DNA of 64,000 nt from Paenibacillus algicola (GCF_005577435.1 NZ_CP040396.1:881501-945500), one strand, 5' to 3'; shown: positions 28,540-38,282, counted from the first letter of the stretch. The notes: generated from the sequence alone by a model not told the origin. Made by a program: numbers and translations.

Positions 28540-28580
28540 GATGATCATGTCTTGCTTTTTCAGCAAGGCATGATCATTTG
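28540..28580 (+). terminator. Hairpin after sulfatase 2
   Basis: ATGATCATGTCTTGC and GCAAGGCATGATCAT form a 15-base stem with one mismatch around a T-rich loop. The downstream T run is weak. It may act as a partial terminator between sulfatases 2 and 3. Confidence 0.55.
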
Positions 28581-28647
28581 CACATTAATCCAATATGAAG
28601 GCTGACAGCTCGATGCTATTCCTTAAAATAGAAAGGTAGGTTTAAAT

Positions 28648-30084
28648 ATGAATCAAAGACCCAACATCTTGTTTGCGATCGCTGACGATGCCTCGCATAT
28701 GGGGGCGTACGGACACAAGTTTGTAAATACACCTAACTTCGACCGTATTGCTGAAGAAGGCATTCTATTTCAGAATGCATTTACGACGAATCCGAAATGT
28801 GCGCCTTCAAGAGCAAGTATCCTATCCGGAATGCACACATGGCAGATGGAAGAGGCCTGCAATCATTATGGAATATTCCCTTCAAAGTTCAAGGTTTATC
28901 CGGATTTGCTTGAGGACGCTGGCTATCATGTAGGCTATACAGGAAAGGGCTGGGCACCTGGAGATTGGGAGGCTGGTGGTTTCGCCCGTAATCCTGCGGG
29001 TCCGGTCTATAACCAGCATAAGCTGGTTCCTCCGACAGAAGGAATTAGTGACATTGATTATGCTTCCAACTTCAATGCATTTTTGGAGGAGCGTCAGCAG
29101 AACCAACCATTCTGTTTTTGGTTTGGGTGTCTTGAGCCTCATCGAAAATACGAGGAGGGAAGCGGTGTAAGAGCTGGGAAAAACCTCGATGAAATCAAGC
29201 TCCCTTCCTATTATCCAGATGATGAAATCATTAAAAGTGATTGGCTGGATTATGCACTTGAAATTGATTGGTTCGATTTACAGCTTGGAAAAATACTGAA
29301 TACGCTTGAGGAACTCGGTGAATTGGAACATACTTTGATTGTAGTCACTTCTGATAATGGCATGCCATTTCCGCGAATCAAAGGTCAAATGTATGAGCAT
29401 GATCTGCGCCTTCCAATGGCGTTGTACTGGAAGAATCAAGTCCCTGGCGGGAGAAAGATAGAGGATTTGATCAGTTTTATTGATTTAGCACCAACGTTTG
29501 TAGAAGCGGCAGGACTGCCTCCACACGCTCAATTTGCTGGTCGAAGCTTGATGAACATGATTAGATCGGACCAACAAGGACGGGTAGAGGCGGATAGAAA
29601 CAAGGTCTACATGGGGAAAGAACGTCACGATGTAGGAACAGAAAATGATGTGGCGTATCCTGTTCGATGCATACGTACTGAAAAATATCTATACGTGAGA
29701 AATTTCAAACCAGATCTATGGCCTGCAGGGAATCCGGAAACGGGATATACCAATGTAGACAGTTCACCGACTAAGACGTTGCTGCTCAAGCAGCATGCTG
29801 AGGGACAAGATGATTATTACCATTTATCTTTTGGCAAACGGGCAGAAGAAGAGCTGTTTGAAATCCGGACTGATCCTGAATGTATAACTAATTTGGCAGA
29901 AGATCCTCACTTTGATCCAGTGAAAAAGGAGCTATGGCTGGAATTAAAAAAGGTACTCGTTCAGACGGGGGATCCAAGAACACAAGGCAGGGGTGACGTG
30001 TTCGATCACTATGAATATGTTGGAGATCAGTCACATTCCTGGAAGGCCTACAAGGAAGGCTGGTTTTGCAAGCAGAAGTTCTAG
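28648..30084 (+). CDS. Sulfatase 3 (formylglycine-dependent, S1 family), cytoplasmic
   Basis: The 478-residue sulfatase has C-A-P-S-R at residues 51-55 as the Cys-type formylglycine site. IADDASHMGAYG (11-22) carries the paired Asp metal ligands, and TSDNGMPFPRIKGQMYEHD supplies further active-site residues. The double Asp and HTWQMEEACNHYG region resemble heparan-type and other glycan sulfatases. No signal peptide is present. AGGTAGG precedes the ATG. The YesN/YesM pair follows 92 bases later. The substrate cannot be assigned. Confidence 0.9.
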   Translation: MNQRPNILFAIADDASHMGAYGHKFVNTPNFDRIAEEGILFQNAFTTNPKCAPSRASILSGMHTWQMEEACNHYGIFPSKFKVYPDLLEDAGYHVGYTGKGWAPGDWEAGGFARNPAGPVYNQHKLVPPTEGISDIDYASNFNAFLEERQQNQPFCFWFGCLEPHRKYEEGSGVRAGKNLDEIKLPSYYPDDEIIKSDWLDYALEIDWFDLQLGKILNTLEELGELEHTLIVVTSDNGMPFPRIKGQMYEHDLRLPMALYWKNQVPGGRKIEDLISFIDLAPTFVEAAGLPPHAQFAGRSLMNMIRSDQQGRVEADRNKVYMGKERHDVGTENDVAYPVRCIRTEKYLYVRNFKPDLWPAGNPETGYTNVDSSPTKTLLLKQHAEGQDDYYHLSFGKRAEEELFEIRTDPECITNLAEDPHFDPVKKELWLELKKVLVQTGDPRTQGRGDVFDHYEYVGDQSHSWKAYKEGWFCKQKF

Positions 30085-30176
30085 GAGCTTGATACAATCT
30101 GTTCTGCAAAGACCAAGCCAACTCAATAATAAAATTCCAGGGGTGGTCTTGCCAGACATCTGAGGGAGGCAGCGGC

Positions 30177-31193
30177 ATGTATTCGGTTATGGTAGTCGAG
30201 GACGAACCCTGGATTCGCAGCGCGATTGTGAAAATGGTTGAACAAGCGGGGCATGAATTTCAAGTGGTTGGCGAAGCGGAGACAGGTGAAAAAGCCTGGA
30301 ATATGATACAAGAGCATTGGCCAATTCTGCTGATAACGGATATTCAGATGCCAGATATGGACGGCTTGTCTTTAATTCAAAAAATTCATGAGCATCATAT
30401 TCCAATGGCAATCGTTATTATTAGTGGATTCGATAATTTTCAGTATGCTCAGCAAGCAATCCGATACGGTGTGGCTGAGTATTTATTAAAACCAGTGGAA
30501 TCTGAGAAGTTAATCGATGTTATACACCGTTGTACGGAGCAGCTTTCCTCGCATAAAGAGATGAATCAATATTTCGTAAAAATTCAGCAGTTTATAGAAA
30601 TGATGTATGTTTGGGATCCGCGTTTACACTTTAATAAGCTGCATGATTTAGTGAACTCAATACTGCGTTTGAAATTTATTAATGCTGGAATTAGAAAAAA
30701 TCTTTTGACAATATTGGACGGAAAAATAAAAGAAGCATGCATGGATATGCAAATTAACACTTCCCATTTGCAGTTGCCCGACCTATCAAAGGATCATGGA
30801 ATCTTGGACTATTTTCAAACATTGCTCGTTGTGTGGGCCACCGAGTTTCCCAACAAAAAATCTCAAAACTCTAAACTCATCATCAACGATATTTGTGATC
30901 GACTGAAAACTAGTTACCATTATGATTGGACGCTTCATGAAATGGCAGAGCATTCTCATTTAAGCCCCTCACACTTTGGTGTATTATTCAAAAGACAAAC
31001 AGGAATGTCTCCTGTTAATTATGTGAATCATATACGGATTGAGCAGGCGAAAAAGCTGCTAAAGGATACGGATAAAAAGATATACGAGATTGCCGAAGCG
31101 GTCGGATTTGCGAACCTCCCGTATTTTACTCGATTATTTAAACAGACCGTAGGCTATTCCCCTAAAGAGTTTAGAAAGAGGCTTGGAATATGA
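30177..31193 (+). CDS. Response regulator, YesN type (REC plus AraC HTH)
   Basis: The 338-residue protein has a receiver domain with Asp55 in LLITDIQMPDMDG and Lys in LLKPVE. A central linker (about 130-240) and a C-terminal AraC double HTH (about 240-336, HLSPSHFGVLFKRQTG and IAEAVGFANLPYFTRLFKQ) follow. The ATG has GAGGGAGG 7 bases ahead. Its stop overlaps the histidine kinase start by 4 bases, so the two are translationally coupled. The adjacent Lpl-type permeases and binding proteins are the likely targets. Confidence 0.9.
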   Translation: MYSVMVVEDEPWIRSAIVKMVEQAGHEFQVVGEAETGEKAWNMIQEHWPILLITDIQMPDMDGLSLIQKIHEHHIPMAIVIISGFDNFQYAQQAIRYGVAEYLLKPVESEKLIDVIHRCTEQLSSHKEMNQYFVKIQQFIEMMYVWDPRLHFNKLHDLVNSILRLKFINAGIRKNLLTILDGKIKEACMDMQINTSHLQLPDLSKDHGILDYFQTLLVVWATEFPNKKSQNSKLIINDICDRLKTSYHYDWTLHEMAEHSHLSPSHFGVLFKRQTGMSPVNYVNHIRIEQAKKLLKDTDKKIYEIAEAVGFANLPYFTRLFKQTVGYSPKEFRKRLGI

Positions 31194-33052
31194 GGATGCT
31201 CCGATGGTTGTCAAAGCTGTCCATTAGAATGAAGATGGTCATTGGTTTTATGAGTATAAGTTTAATTGCTGTTACGTTAATGGCTGTGTTTGCTCATAAT
31301 AATTACAGCAGCGCGACGAAGCAGGACTTCTATTCCATTGCTGAACAGGCTGTCACCCGAACAAACTATCAGATGGATCTATATTTCTCCCAGCTGGAGC
31401 AATCGACCTATACGACCATAGCAGGCCCCATTACGAGTGGGGTCTCTTTAAATAGCCATGAAAGTGGACTCATCCAAAAATGGCTGAGCAAGAACAATTC
31501 GCTCACCAAGGCTGATACAAGAACCATTGAAAATATTTTGAATAAATACATCGCATTAAACTACTCAGAGATTGCCGGGATGTTCTTGGTCTCCAACGAA
31601 GGCGATTTAATTTCATCCACAGGCACGACCATATCCATTGAACATGTCATTAATGAGCCGTGGTTTTCTTCAAGTGATAGCAAAGAATCAAAAATCATTC
31701 CCACGTATTATACAAACTATAATTCTTCACGGAAAGATACAGCTATGATCTCACTAATCATTCCGATTTACAGTGTCGATACGGTTAAACAATCAGGTAA
31801 ATTGATCATAAGCTTAAAATTAAGTGAAATCATTAATATTCTTGGACAGACGCAGCTGGGTGAAACAGGATATGTCTTTGTTGTTGCAGAAGATGGCACT
31901 ATCGTTTTTCATCCGAACGCAAGCTGGATCGGTCAAAACATTAAGGATACCTCATTGCATCAACTTGATTTTACTGCGACTCGATCCATTCAATGGTTAA
32001 ATGAAGAAGAACACTTGATTTCCTATCATGAATCGGAACAAACAGGGTGGAAGGTAATTGCCTTTGTGCCCTTTCATGAAATGGCAAGTGGTTTAATGAT
32101 TGCAAGGAATTCTACCTTATTAGTAGCAATCATACTCTTCGTTTTAATAATGGTTCTCGTGCCGGTATTATCAAACGGATTGCTTCAGCCCATTATTCAA
32201 CTGAAAAATTTAATGCTTAGAGTGCAAAATGGAGATCTGAAAGCACGTGCCGAATATATTCAAGGTGCAGACGAAATGCAGGTGCTGAATCTTACATTTA
32301 ACAAGATGGCGGGCAATTTAGATGAATTAATTAATACTGTTACTGATTTAAGAATCAGAGAGGTTCAATTGCAGCTCAAACAGAAAGAAGCGCTTGTTCA
32401 AGTGCTTCAAAATCAAATTAACCCTCATTTGCTGTACAATACTCTGGATATTATCAAAAGTATCGCTTATCTAGAGGATGTCCCCATGATCGAAAAAATG
32501 TGTGCTAATTTGGCAAGTATTTACCGTTATACGGCACAATTATCAAAGCTCGAGGTGGAGTTAAACGAAGAGCTTGATCATGTAAGAAAATATTTAGAAA
32601 TTATTCATGTGCGATTTACATTGCACTTTCAAAGTGAAATATACGTCAATGAGAAATTTCTGGGTGCCCGTATTGTCAACTTTACGATTCAGCCCATAGT
32701 AGAAAATGCTATTAAGTATGCGGTCGAGCCATTAAAAGGGAAGGCTGCTGTGATTATAAGCGCATATATAGAGCAGGATGATTTAATTATCGAGATTGCG
32801 GATAATGGACCGGGGATGACAGCTTGCATGCTTGAAGATTTGAATCAGAAGCTGCAGGACATTACACATTCGGGATTAGACAAACTTACTGCAGCCGACA
32901 CAGTCGGATTAATCAACGTCCATACCCGGATTGTATTGCAATATGGCAGAGAATATGGACTGAGTCTTACCTCGTTTCCAGAGCGAGGTACAATTGTTTC
33001 GATGAGGATACCATTCGTGGATCAAGGAGACGAAAGAAATATCAGTCAATAA
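31190..33052 (+). CDS. Sensor histidine kinase, YesM type
   Basis: The 620-residue membrane kinase has a first membrane segment at about 15-34 and a large extracellular Cache-like sensor (about 35-300, with LGETGYVFVVAEDGTIVFHP). A second membrane segment (about 304-330) and HAMP follow. The phosphoacceptor region is QNQINPHLLYNTLDIIKS, and the HATPase has NAIKYAV and a VGLINVHTR G2-like segment. It overlaps the response regulator by ATGA. It likely senses an extracellular glycan fragment or binding-protein state. The canonical HFLYNTL is HLLYNTL here, a mild variant. Confidence 0.9.
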   Translation: MRMLRWLSKLSIRMKMVIGFMSISLIAVTLMAVFAHNNYSSATKQDFYSIAEQAVTRTNYQMDLYFSQLEQSTYTTIAGPITSGVSLNSHESGLIQKWLSKNNSLTKADTRTIENILNKYIALNYSEIAGMFLVSNEGDLISSTGTTISIEHVINEPWFSSSDSKESKIIPTYYTNYNSSRKDTAMISLIIPIYSVDTVKQSGKLIISLKLSEIINILGQTQLGETGYVFVVAEDGTIVFHPNASWIGQNIKDTSLHQLDFTATRSIQWLNEEEHLISYHESEQTGWKVIAFVPFHEMASGLMIARNSTLLVAIILFVLIMVLVPVLSNGLLQPIIQLKNLMLRVQNGDLKARAEYIQGADEMQVLNLTFNKMAGNLDELINTVTDLRIREVQLQLKQKEALVQVLQNQINPHLLYNTLDIIKSIAYLEDVPMIEKMCANLASIYRYTAQLSKLEVELNEELDHVRKYLEIIHVRFTLHFQSEIYVNEKFLGARIVNFTIQPIVENAIKYAVEPLKGKAAVIISAYIEQDDLIIEIADNGPGMTACMLEDLNQKLQDITHSGLDKLTAADTVGLINVHTRIVLQYGREYGLSLTSFPERGTIVSMRIPFVDQGDERNISQ

Positions 33053-33063
33053 ATCGTGTGAAT

Positions 33064-33097
33064 GTATAAAAAACAGTCTTTTTTTCTGATCTATAAT
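33064..33097 (+). promoter_or_regulatory. Candidate regulated promoter of the permease operon
   Basis: GTATAAAAAACAG (33064-33076) lies 15 bases before TATAAT (33092-33097). No normal -35 box is present, which would suit an activator-dependent promoter. A nearly identical motif at the same distance from a -10-like hexamer occurs upstream of the binding protein at 36707. Confidence 0.4.
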
Positions 33098-33137
33098 GGT
33101 TCTATCACGTGAAATGACCATATAGATCGGAGGCTGA

Positions 33138-34037
33138 ATGAGGGTGAGCTATTTAAAAAGAGCCCTGCCCGTGTACATCATGATTTTGCCGGGAATGCTG
33201 TTTTTTTTAATATTTAAGTACATTCCCATGTTTGGAATTGTAATTGCGTTCAAGGACTATAACCCCTTCAGAGGATTTTTAGGAAGTGACTGGGTAGGGC
33301 TGGATCAGTTTGTACGATTATTTACGGAAAGAGACTTTATGCCCCTATTGTATAACACACTAATGTTAAGCCTTATGGACATTATTTTCTTTTTCCCAGC
33401 ACCAATTATTATGGCGTTATTACTAAACGAAGTCCGATTGCGATTCTTCAAGAGATCGGTTCAAACCATTCTATATGCCCCTCATTTCTTGTCGTGGGTT
33501 GTTATAGTTGGGATCACAGTCGTTTTGTTCTCCACGGAATTCGGCGGAATCAATCAGCTGTTGAAATCAATGGGTCTACCTGTCATTAACATTTTAACAA
33601 ACGCAGATGCTTTCCGCTGGACATGGCTAATCCAAAATATTTGGCAGGGTGTGGGTTGGGGAACCATCATCTTTTTGGCAGCGCTTTCTTCAGTGGATCC
33701 CAGCTTGTACGAAGCGGCCTCCATAGATGGGGCCAGCAGGCTAAAACAAATTTGGCACGTAACTCTTCCTGCTCTAAGCGGTGTCATCATCATTCTCTTT
33801 ATTCTTCGATTGGGTAATTTCATGGATATTGGTTTCGAGCATATTTATTTGCTGCAAAATCCTCTAAATCAAGGGGTTTCCGATGTGTTTGATACTTATG
33901 TATATCGTCAAGGCATCGTGCAGGGTGACTTCAGCTACTCCACTGCGGTTGGTATTTTCAAATCCATTGTTGGGCTTGTATTGATTATTGGAGCGAACAC
34001 CATTGTAAAGCGTGCTGGACAAGAGGGGGTATACTAG
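33138..34037 (+). CDS. ABC transporter permease, LplB/YteP type
   Basis: This 299-residue inner-membrane permease has the subfamily-typical start of the first periplasmic loop (KYIPMFGIVIAFKDYNPF). Its EAA loop reads PSLYEAASIDGASRLKQIWH, followed by VTLPAL. About six hydrophobic segments are visible. This subfamily imports complex oligosaccharides such as pectin-derived fragments. It pairs with the next gene. The ATPase is absent from the window and presumably shared. Confidence 0.9.
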   Translation: MRVSYLKRALPVYIMILPGMLFFLIFKYIPMFGIVIAFKDYNPFRGFLGSDWVGLDQFVRLFTERDFMPLLYNTLMLSLMDIIFFFPAPIIMALLLNEVRLRFFKRSVQTILYAPHFLSWVVIVGITVVLFSTEFGGINQLLKSMGLPVINILTNADAFRWTWLIQNIWQGVGWGTIIFLAALSSVDPSLYEAASIDGASRLKQIWHVTLPALSGVIIILFILRLGNFMDIGFEHIYLLQNPLNQGVSDVFDTYVYRQGIVQGDFSYSTAVGIFKSIVGLVLIIGANTIVKRAGQEGVY

Positions 34038-34038
34038 G

Positions 34039-34911
34039 TTGTCAACATTAAGAGTGAAAAAAAGTGAGAGCTGGATTGACGTTCTGGTGTATACGATCTT
34101 AACAATTTCTTCATTGCTAGTACTGCTTCCATTGTTCTATATTATTACAACTTCATTTGCACCGGAGTCTGAATACTTGACAAGAGGTTTTTTTATACTT
34201 CCAAATGAATGGACGCTAGACGGATATTTATATTTGTTAACAAACCCTGGATTTATAACTGCCGTTAAGAATGCCGTCATTATTAGTGTTGTGGGAACGC
34301 TTATCAACATATCATTAACCTCACTATTAGCCTACGGGTTATCAAAATCCTGGATAAAAGGCAGAGGCATCATGAATTTCTTGATTTTGTTTACCATGTT
34401 ATTTGGCGGCGGGATGATCCCTACGTATTTGATTGTGAAATCTTTAGGGTTAATCGATACTTATTGGGCACTGTGGCTGGTTATGGCGGTTGCGCCTTTT
34501 TACTTCATAGTCATGCGTAGTTTCTTTAGAACTATTCCGATTGAGCTGGAGGAAGCTGGTCGAATTGACGGATGTAGTGAATGGAGAATTTTTTGGAATA
34601 TTTATCTTCCTCTTTCAAAGGCAGCGATCGCTACATTCACTTTGTTTTACTTTGTACAAAACTGGAATCTGTATTTTCCAGCAATCCTATATTTAGATGA
34701 CAGTAATAAATGGCCTTTGCAGGTATTCCTGAGACAAATGCTCATTGATGACGATTCCAGTGCAGGTGCTGGTCTCGTGCAGGCTATTGAATATACACCG
34801 GCTGCGAAAATGGCTGCAATTCTTTTGACAGCTCTGCCTCTTCTCGTAGTGTATCCGTTTCTTCAAAAGTATTTTAATAAAGGAATGCTGCTAGGTTCCG
34901 TAAAGGGGTAA
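34039..34911 (+). CDS. ABC transporter permease, LplC/YtcP type
   Basis: The roughly 290-residue permease has the family motif PLFYIITTSFAPESEY and an EAA loop, IELEEAGRIDGCSEWRIFW. It ends in KYFNKGMLLGSVKG, as usual for the group. A TTG at 34039 with AAGAGGGGG about 9 bases upstream fits best. An ATG at 34012 would overlap the previous gene by 26 bases and is the alternative. It forms the channel with the preceding permease. The first of three related binding proteins follows 39 bases later. Confidence 0.88.
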   Translation: MSTLRVKKSESWIDVLVYTILTISSLLVLLPLFYIITTSFAPESEYLTRGFFILPNEWTLDGYLYLLTNPGFITAVKNAVIISVVGTLINISLTSLLAYGLSKSWIKGRGIMNFLILFTMLFGGGMIPTYLIVKSLGLIDTYWALWLVMAVAPFYFIVMRSFFRTIPIELEEAGRIDGCSEWRIFWNIYLPLSKAAIATFTLFYFVQNWNLYFPAILYLDDSNKWPLQVFLRQMLIDDDSSAGAGLVQAIEYTPAAKMAAILLTALPLLVVYPFLQKYFNKGMLLGSVKG

Positions 34912-34950
34912 GGCAGTCCATTTAATAGTAAAAGGGAGACGAGATCTAAC

Positions 34951-36492
34951 ATGAAAAAAATATATGTAATGATTTCATGGATAGCCTTGATTGTGCTGGC
35001 TATCGGTTGCAGCGGAGAAAAAAGTGATTCTGCAAATCCGAATGATGCGAACCAGCAAGCAGGCGCTAAAAACACAGAAAAAATAAAGATAAGTCTTCTT
35101 GCACCTTCCTACTCAGGAGGGGGCTGGCCAGATAATAATCATCCGATCATTAAATTTATCAATGACAAATTTAATATTGACTTAGATGTTCAATGGATTC
35201 CGGGTCCCAATTACGACGAAAAGTTAAACGTGCTTGCTGCTTCAGGGAATTTGCCTGATATTTACACAATCCTCCCTTCCAGTGATTTGTACGAGAAGTG
35301 GCAAGGTGAAGGAGCGTTTGCAGAACTGCAAGATCGCTTGGACAGCTATCCAAATTTAAAGCAAGCCTTTCCAGATCCAATGTGGCAAATGAAAAACCCG
35401 AATGGGATCATCTATGGCCTCCCTAAAGGAGGACCTGTCAATCCGTATGCATATATTGTCAGGAAGGATTGGATGGAAAATTTAGGTTTAAGTATTCCTG
35501 ATCCGGAAAATTTCACGGTCGAACAATTTTATGAAATTGCTAAAGCATTTGCACTGAATGATCCTGATCAAAATGGCAAAAAAGATACAATCGGCATATC
35601 ATTCAACAGTGGATTTGGGGGAGAGGCCCCGCTTAGGTATGCATTTGGATTATCGCCGGGATGGCAGGAAATTGACGGTCAACTTGTGCCGTGGCAGGTT
35701 CAGTCCTCAGAGCTTAAAAATTATTTAACATTTCTGAATACTGCTTATGAAGAAGGGGTCCTGGATAAGGATTTCCCGCTGAACACAGGCAAAGACATTC
35801 AAGACAAGCTTTCATCCGGTAAGCTCGGATTATTTGATCATATTCCAATTAACATGATTGATAATGAGATGAAGCTTAAACAATCGACACCAGAGGCAGA
35901 GTTTATCCAGATTCCTCCACCCAAAGGAGCTTCAGGAATTCAGTACAATCAGTCGCAAACACTTGCCCATAAAATTGTCTTAAACGGCAAGTTGGATGAT
36001 GCCAAGCTTCAACGCATACTGGAGTTATTTGATTGGTGGGTTACCGAAGAAGGAACAGACATTATAAGAAATGGACCTCCAGGTGTTTATTACACTGAAA
36101 AAGAAGACGGGACGTATGAACCCACGGAGGCAGCTATTAATGAGGGAAACCGGATTTCGATTTTAAACAATTGGTTTTTTAGGACGATTGCCAATGATCA
36201 TGATGTGTATAAATGGGACTCTAAAGAAAAGAGAGATCGCGTGACTACCTTTATGGAACAGGCGGCAGTGTATGCTTCACCTATAGACCCAGTGCCGGGT
36301 ATTGCCAATCAGTCTCCTGCATATGCGAAGCAATTCAGTGCAATTAATAATGAATTTCTTCAAAGTGTGTATAAAATTATCATTGGAGAACAATCTTTAG
36401 ACAGCATTGATGCTGCTATTGCGAAATGGAGAGCGAATGGCGGAGATCAAATCATTAAAGAGATTAACGAAGCCTATCAATCGGTAAAATAG
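34951..36492 (+). CDS. LplA-type substrate-binding lipoprotein, copy 1
   Basis: The 513-residue binding protein has lipobox LAIGC (Cys20). Hallmark stretches shared with copies 2 and 3 include GGGWPDNNHPIIKFIN, WIPGPNYDEKLNVLAASGN and FGLSPGWQEIDGQLVPW. It is the extracellular receptor for the permeases just upstream. Its large size is typical for oligosaccharide binders of this subfamily. A terminator follows at 36503. The ligand is unknown. Confidence 0.92.
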   Translation: MKKIYVMISWIALIVLAIGCSGEKSDSANPNDANQQAGAKNTEKIKISLLAPSYSGGGWPDNNHPIIKFINDKFNIDLDVQWIPGPNYDEKLNVLAASGNLPDIYTILPSSDLYEKWQGEGAFAELQDRLDSYPNLKQAFPDPMWQMKNPNGIIYGLPKGGPVNPYAYIVRKDWMENLGLSIPDPENFTVEQFYEIAKAFALNDPDQNGKKDTIGISFNSGFGGEAPLRYAFGLSPGWQEIDGQLVPWQVQSSELKNYLTFLNTAYEEGVLDKDFPLNTGKDIQDKLSSGKLGLFDHIPINMIDNEMKLKQSTPEAEFIQIPPPKGASGIQYNQSQTLAHKIVLNGKLDDAKLQRILELFDWWVTEEGTDIIRNGPPGVYYTEKEDGTYEPTEAAINEGNRISILNNWFFRTIANDHDVYKWDSKEKRDRVTTFMEQAAVYASPIDPVPGIANQSPAYAKQFSAINNEFLQSVYKIIIGEQSLDSIDAAIAKWRANGGDQIIKEINEAYQSVK

Positions 36493-36502
36493 TTTTAACT
36501 TG

Positions 36503-36534
36503 GAGGCGTCCCTTAAAAGGGCGTCTCTTTTACT
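36503..36534 (+). terminator. Rho-independent terminator after binding protein copy 1
   Basis: GAGGCGTCCC and GGGCGTCTC pair with one bulged T and a TTAAAA loop, followed by TTTTA. Confidence 0.75.
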
Positions 36535-36586
36535 TGTGTTGGAACATATATCATCAGAATGAGAATGTATAAGATATCTTGCGATA

Positions 36587-36620
36587 GTGTAAAAAACAGG
36601 TGATGTATTTGATATAAGAT
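36587..36620 (+). promoter_or_regulatory. Candidate regulated promoter of binding protein copy 2
   Basis: GTGTAAAAAACAG (36587-36599) differs by one base from the motif at 33064-33076. It stands 15 bases before TAAGAT (36615-36620), the same geometry as at the permease promoter. A further GTATAA half-motif lies just upstream near 36566. Confidence 0.4.
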
Positions 36621-36648
36621 AAAAATGTAAAGAAGATATTTCAGATTT

Positions 36649-36663
36649 ATGAAAACGCATTCT
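36649..36663 (+). promoter_or_regulatory. Candidate CcpA site (cre)
   Basis: ATGAAAACGCATTCT fits WTGNAANCGNWNNCW at all defined positions. It lies 28 bases downstream of the candidate -10 element and upstream of the gene start at 36707, a position suited to roadblock repression. Confidence 0.5.
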
Positions 36664-36706
36664 TTACAGGGAGTGTATGAAGAACAAATTAAAGGGAGAG
36701 GGTTGT

Positions 36707-38269
36707 ATGAAAAAGTTTCTTTGTCTGATGATGATCGTAACGATTGTGACGTCAGCAGGCTGTAGCGGGCAAAACAATGGCAGTAATAATTCCCCTGCAG
36801 ATGTTAAAACAACACAAACAGATTCGGTTAAAGGGAAACAAGCTGATTCAGAGGAAAAGCTGAGTATTAGCATGCTAGCTCCATCCTATGCAGGAGGAGG
36901 ATGGCCTGACAGTAACCATCCTACTATCCAATATTTGAACGAGAAATTCAATATTGAACTGGATGTACAGTGGATTCCGGGAGCAAATTATGACGAGAAA
37001 ATTAACGTGTTAGCAGCATCAGGTAACTTGCCAGATGTTTACACCATACTTCCTGCCAGTGATCTGTATGTGAAATGGCAGGGAGAAGGAGCATTTGCAG
37101 AGCTTCAAGATTATGTGGATGACTATCCTAATCTGAAAAATGCTTTTTCAGAAGAAGTATGGCAAATGAAAAATCCTAAAGGTATTACTTACGGCATTCC
37201 TAAAGGAGGGCCCACGAATCCAGTAGCCTACGTAGTTAGAAAAGATTGGCTAGACAATTTAGGTTTAACGATACCGGATGCAGATCGCTTTACAGTTGAT
37301 GAGTTTTATAAAATCGCAAAGGCGTTTGCATTGGAAGATCCTGATCAAGACGGTAAACAAAATACAGTAGGATTTACGTTTAATCAGGAATTCGGCCAGG
37401 AGGCTTCATTGAGATATGCGTTTGGATTGTCGCCTGGATGGCAGGAGATGGATGGGGAATTGGTTCCATGGCAAGCGCAGACCAAGGAATTGAAAAGCTA
37501 TTTAGCTTTTTTGCAAAAGGCTTATGCAGAGGGAGTGCTGGATAAGGACTTTCCTTTAAATGAAGGCAATGATATTCAAGAAAAAGCAAGCTCCGGAAAG
37601 TTAGGTCTGGATTACGCGATTCCGGTGGCGATGCTAAGACATGAAGCAAAGCTCAAAGAGACCACACCTGAGGCAGAATTTGTACAGATCCCCCCACCAA
37701 AAGGTCAAACAGGGATTCAATTCAATGACACAATGGAGCTCGAACATAAGATTGTTCTGAACAGCAAAATGAATGAAGATAAGATTCGTCGTATCCTTGC
37801 TATGTTTGATTGGTGGGTCACCGAAGAAGGCGTCGATGTCATTAAGAATGGACCACCTGAAGTATATTACACGGCAAAAGGCGATGGTACGTTTGAAGCT
37901 AATGAAGCTGCGAAGAGTGAAGGTAATCGTATTGCCATCCTCAACAACTGGTTTTTCAGAGGCGTCGCTAATGATTTTGATGTGTATAAATGGGATTCTA
38001 AAGAATACCGTGAACGAATGGTAGGGCATATGGAGCAAGCAGAGGCATTTGCTGCACCGATGGACCCCGCGGAAGGAATTACTCATTTATCACCAACCTA
38101 TGCCAAAAAGTATGACGAGATTAACAAGAAGTTTCTATCGAGTGTCTATAACATCATTTTGGGTAAGGCTCCAGTTGATCATATTGATGATGCTGTCGCA
38201 ACCTGGAACAAGGAAGGCGGTGAACAGATTATCAAGGAAATCAATGAAGCATATCAAAGCATAAAGTAA
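36707..38269 (+). CDS. LplA-type substrate-binding lipoprotein, copy 2
   Basis: The 520-residue paralogue of the binding protein at 34951 has lipobox TSAGC (Cys19). It shares the blocks GGGWPDSNHPTIQYLN, KWQGEGAFAELQD and RIAILNNWFFRG. An ATG at 36677 would add ten residues. The ATG at 36707 gives a standard lipoprotein signal and has AAAGGGAGAGG just upstream. It has its own promoter region with a cre-like site. Its terminator has been split by the IS element at 38302. No permeases follow it, so it probably uses the pair at 33138-34911. Confidence 0.92.
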   Translation: MKKFLCLMMIVTIVTSAGCSGQNNGSNNSPADVKTTQTDSVKGKQADSEEKLSISMLAPSYAGGGWPDSNHPTIQYLNEKFNIELDVQWIPGANYDEKINVLAASGNLPDVYTILPASDLYVKWQGEGAFAELQDYVDDYPNLKNAFSEEVWQMKNPKGITYGIPKGGPTNPVAYVVRKDWLDNLGLTIPDADRFTVDEFYKIAKAFALEDPDQDGKQNTVGFTFNQEFGQEASLRYAFGLSPGWQEMDGELVPWQAQTKELKSYLAFLQKAYAEGVLDKDFPLNEGNDIQEKASSGKLGLDYAIPVAMLRHEAKLKETTPEAEFVQIPPPKGQTGIQFNDTMELEHKIVLNSKMNEDKIRRILAMFDWWVTEEGVDVIKNGPPEVYYTAKGDGTFEANEAAKSEGNRIAILNNWFFRGVANDFDVYKWDSKEYRERMVGHMEQAEAFAAPMDPAEGITHLSPTYAKKYDEINKKFLSSVYNIILGKAPVDHIDDAVATWNKEGGEQIIKEINEAYQSIK

Positions 38270-38282
38270 CAAATTGACATCA

